Part shown: positions 62,708-64,000 of the stretch, one piece after another | How the letters are laid out: each line of letters opens with the position of its first letter | Position numbering within the stretch: position 1 is the first letter of the stretch | Source of the DNA: Brachynemurus nebulosus | Taxonomy: Eukaryota > Arthropoda > Insecta > Neuroptera > Myrmeleontidae | DNA length: 64,000 nt | Reading direction: 5' to 3' | Assembly: GCA_035578155.1 (NCBI GenBank) | Contig: JAPWDM010000033.1 | Location: forward strand, 139,001 to 203,000 | Made by a program: the position numbers and the translations under genes | The notes under the pieces: generated by a model | Told to the model about the DNA's origin: nothing | What the model saw: only the letters and a program-made list of their open reading frames with translations | Database searches by the model: none

Positions 62708-62930
62708 TGGCGACGCAAAGATTCTCACTCGCGTCTATGGTGATAAAATTACAACTAGCATCAAGTAAATATATACGTATACGATTAATGGATGATATAA
62801 AATTTAGTAATCCGTGCATAATTTGTATAGTACATTTTTCTATCGACAAATAAGCGTATACAAAAATTTTTACTTGACACAATTTCTAATTTAAAAAACC
62901 AGGAGCGCTCGTGTAATCTTTGCGTCGCCA
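62708..62930. mobile_element. Tc1/mariner-type foldback MITE, copy 2
   Basis: Same ends (TTGGCGACGCAAAGATT) and TA flanks as 39960-40169, with an extra central AATTTAGTAATCCGTGCATA segment. It lies directly against the 3' untranslated region of the R1-like LINE. Confidence 0.88.
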
Positions 62931-63018
62931 ATAAGGAGACCCTTCTTCTTCCTACGGGTGGGGGGGTCCTGTCAGCCCATGCACTGATTCCCAGTGGAAT
63001 ATTGTGCAATAACCCCGT

Positions 63019-64000
63019 TTACTCATCAGTTATGCGTAAGAGGTCCGCTTCTTTGATGAAGTCAGTTAGGGCCCTTACGGGATCCCGATGAATAGTCTCA
63101 AGCTCTGTACCCAAACCCAGTGTTGAGTGCCTAATGCGAGCCAATGCCTCACATTCAAACAGAATGTGGTGGACTGTTTCATCTTCCACCTCACATTTCC
63201 TGCATACTGGTTCTTCTCTATATATTCCCATTCGATGCAGATGCTTCCTTAGATAATAGTGTCCAGTAAGAAAACCCACTATAGCTTTCATCTTCATTCT
63301 ATCCAGTAGTAGAATTTCGGATGTCAACTTCATGGAAGGTTCTTTAATCATAAGCCTCGCATGTCTTTGCTCTGGAGTATTTCTCCATACTGCAGTTGTT
63401 TCTTTTGTCATGGCTTCAGCAATTTCCCCTTTCGCGGTTTTAATCGTTATCCCACAGTAGGGTTCTGGGCTGTAGTCATCTTTTAATGCACCTTGCTTTG
63501 CAAGTTTGTCAGCTTTCTCATTGCCATCAACTCCCACGTGGCCTGGTACCCATATCAGAGAAACTCTGTTCTTGCTACCTAGTTCTTGTAGGAGTTCCCT
63601 ACATTCCAGGATAAGTTTTGACTTAACCTGAAATGAGTTAATGGCTTTGAGTGCTGCCTGACTGTCACTGAAAATGAAAATATTCTTATTTTCATAAGAT
63701 CTTCTTATATTTTCATAGAGACAGCAAATTATTGCAAACACTTCTGCTTGGAACACTGTAGCGTACTGCCCCAGATGTTGAGATATTTCAACTGCTGGAC
63801 AAACACCAAATATTCCTGCTCCTGTTCGGTCATTTATTTTGGAACCATCAGTGTACCATATTATATCCCCACTTCTATGTTCCATGTTTTCCTCTCGCCA
63901 TTCAGTTCGCGGTGTAATGCTAACTTCAAATGGCCTTTCAAAGAGGTATTTAGTTTCTACAATGTCAGATGGCATTTGTAGAATTTTGCTACATATTTCG
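63019..64000 (-). CDS. R1/Jockey-type LINE ORF2 C-terminus: RNase H and zinc knuckle (5' end outside window)
   Basis: The frame is open from the window end to a TGA... stop after RITDE at 63019. Residues before the first Met (63975) are also open, so this is the C-terminal part of a longer ORF2. The RNase H domain shows YTDGSKIN (first Asp), FQAEVFAI (Glu), IFSDSQAALKAI (second Asp) and VPGHVGVDGNEKAD (His and last Asp), so its active site is complete. A tail with CRKCEVEDETVHHILFEC is the CCHC-type motif common at the ends of R1- and I-like proteins. A short 3' untranslated region with GGACCCCCCCACCCG follows, to about 62933. No stop or shift is visible over 327 codons, so this copy is young. 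The assignment to R1 rather than another RNase H-bearing clade is tentative. Confidence 0.9.
   Translation of the reverse strand, partial: EICSKILQMPSDIVETKYLFERPFEVSITPRTEWREENMEHRSGDIIWYTDGSKINDRTGAGIFGVCPAVEISQHLGQYATVFQAEVFAIICCLYENIRRSYENKNIFIFSDSQAALKAINSFQVKSKLILECRELLQELGSKNRVSLIWVPGHVGVDGNEKADKLAKQGALKDDYSPEPYCGITIKTAKGEIAEAMTKETTAVWRNTPEQRHARLMIKEPSMKLTSEILLLDRMKMKAIVGFLTGHYYLRKHLHRMGIYREEPVCRKCEVEDETVHHILFECEALARIRHSTLGLGTELETIHRDPVRALTDFIKEADLLRITDE

Overview
The window looks like insect nuclear DNA: about 70% A+T, long pure (TA)n tracts, a gypsy-type LTR element with an env gene (errantivirus), Jockey-like and R1-like non-LTR elements, a Penelope-like element, and many short terminal-inverted-repeat (TIR) elements of the hAT, pogo/Tc1/mariner, Harbinger and piggyBac types. 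I cannot place it more precisely; a repeat-rich beetle or hemipteran would fit. I found no convincing host protein-coding gene. Every recognisable coding region belongs to a mobile element.

Layout. 1-2.03 kb: decayed endonuclease/reverse-transcriptase ORF of a Jockey-like LINE (minus strand), cut by the window start. 2.3-14.1 kb: (TA)n tracts, a decayed LINE ORF1 (6.4-7.37 kb), hAT-type MITEs, a pogo-like element interrupted by a hAT MITE, a Tc1 relic, and a striking inverted repeat with two intact tRNA-shaped genes (13.3-14.1 kb). 14.67-22.26 kb: a nearly complete errantivirus with 415-bp LTRs, tRNA-Ser primer site, gag, pol and env, inserted inside a (TA)n tract with target duplication ATAT. 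Its LTRs are nearly identical, so the insertion is young, but gag has a one-base frame break. 22.3-34.9 kb: dispersed repeats, palindromic and foldback elements, and several pieces bounded by (TA)n. 34.9-35.6 kb: Penelope-like relic with a GIY-YIG endonuclease. 35.8-36.9 kb: pogo-like element carrying a large palindrome. 37-45.8 kb: more MITEs, including a Harbinger MITE and a small element with a THAP zinc-finger fragment. 45.8-49.4 kb and 54.1-62.7 kb: AT-rich, gene-free DNA with scattered MITEs. 49.47-54.02 kb: a 4.5-kb non-coding hAT-type element with perfect 8-bp target duplications; it contains a second TIR-bounded segment with two satellite arrays, one of 103-bp units and one of 266-bp units. 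63.0-64.0 kb: RNase H and 3' end of an R1-like LINE ORF2, running off the window end.

The best candidates for something undescribed are the 103-bp satellite, most units of which carry a perfect three-part heat-shock-element motif (TTCnnGAAnnTTC) inside a giant non-autonomous transposon; the 266-bp satellite that recurs as tandem, palindromic and single copies at three loci; and the tRNA-bearing inverted repeat.
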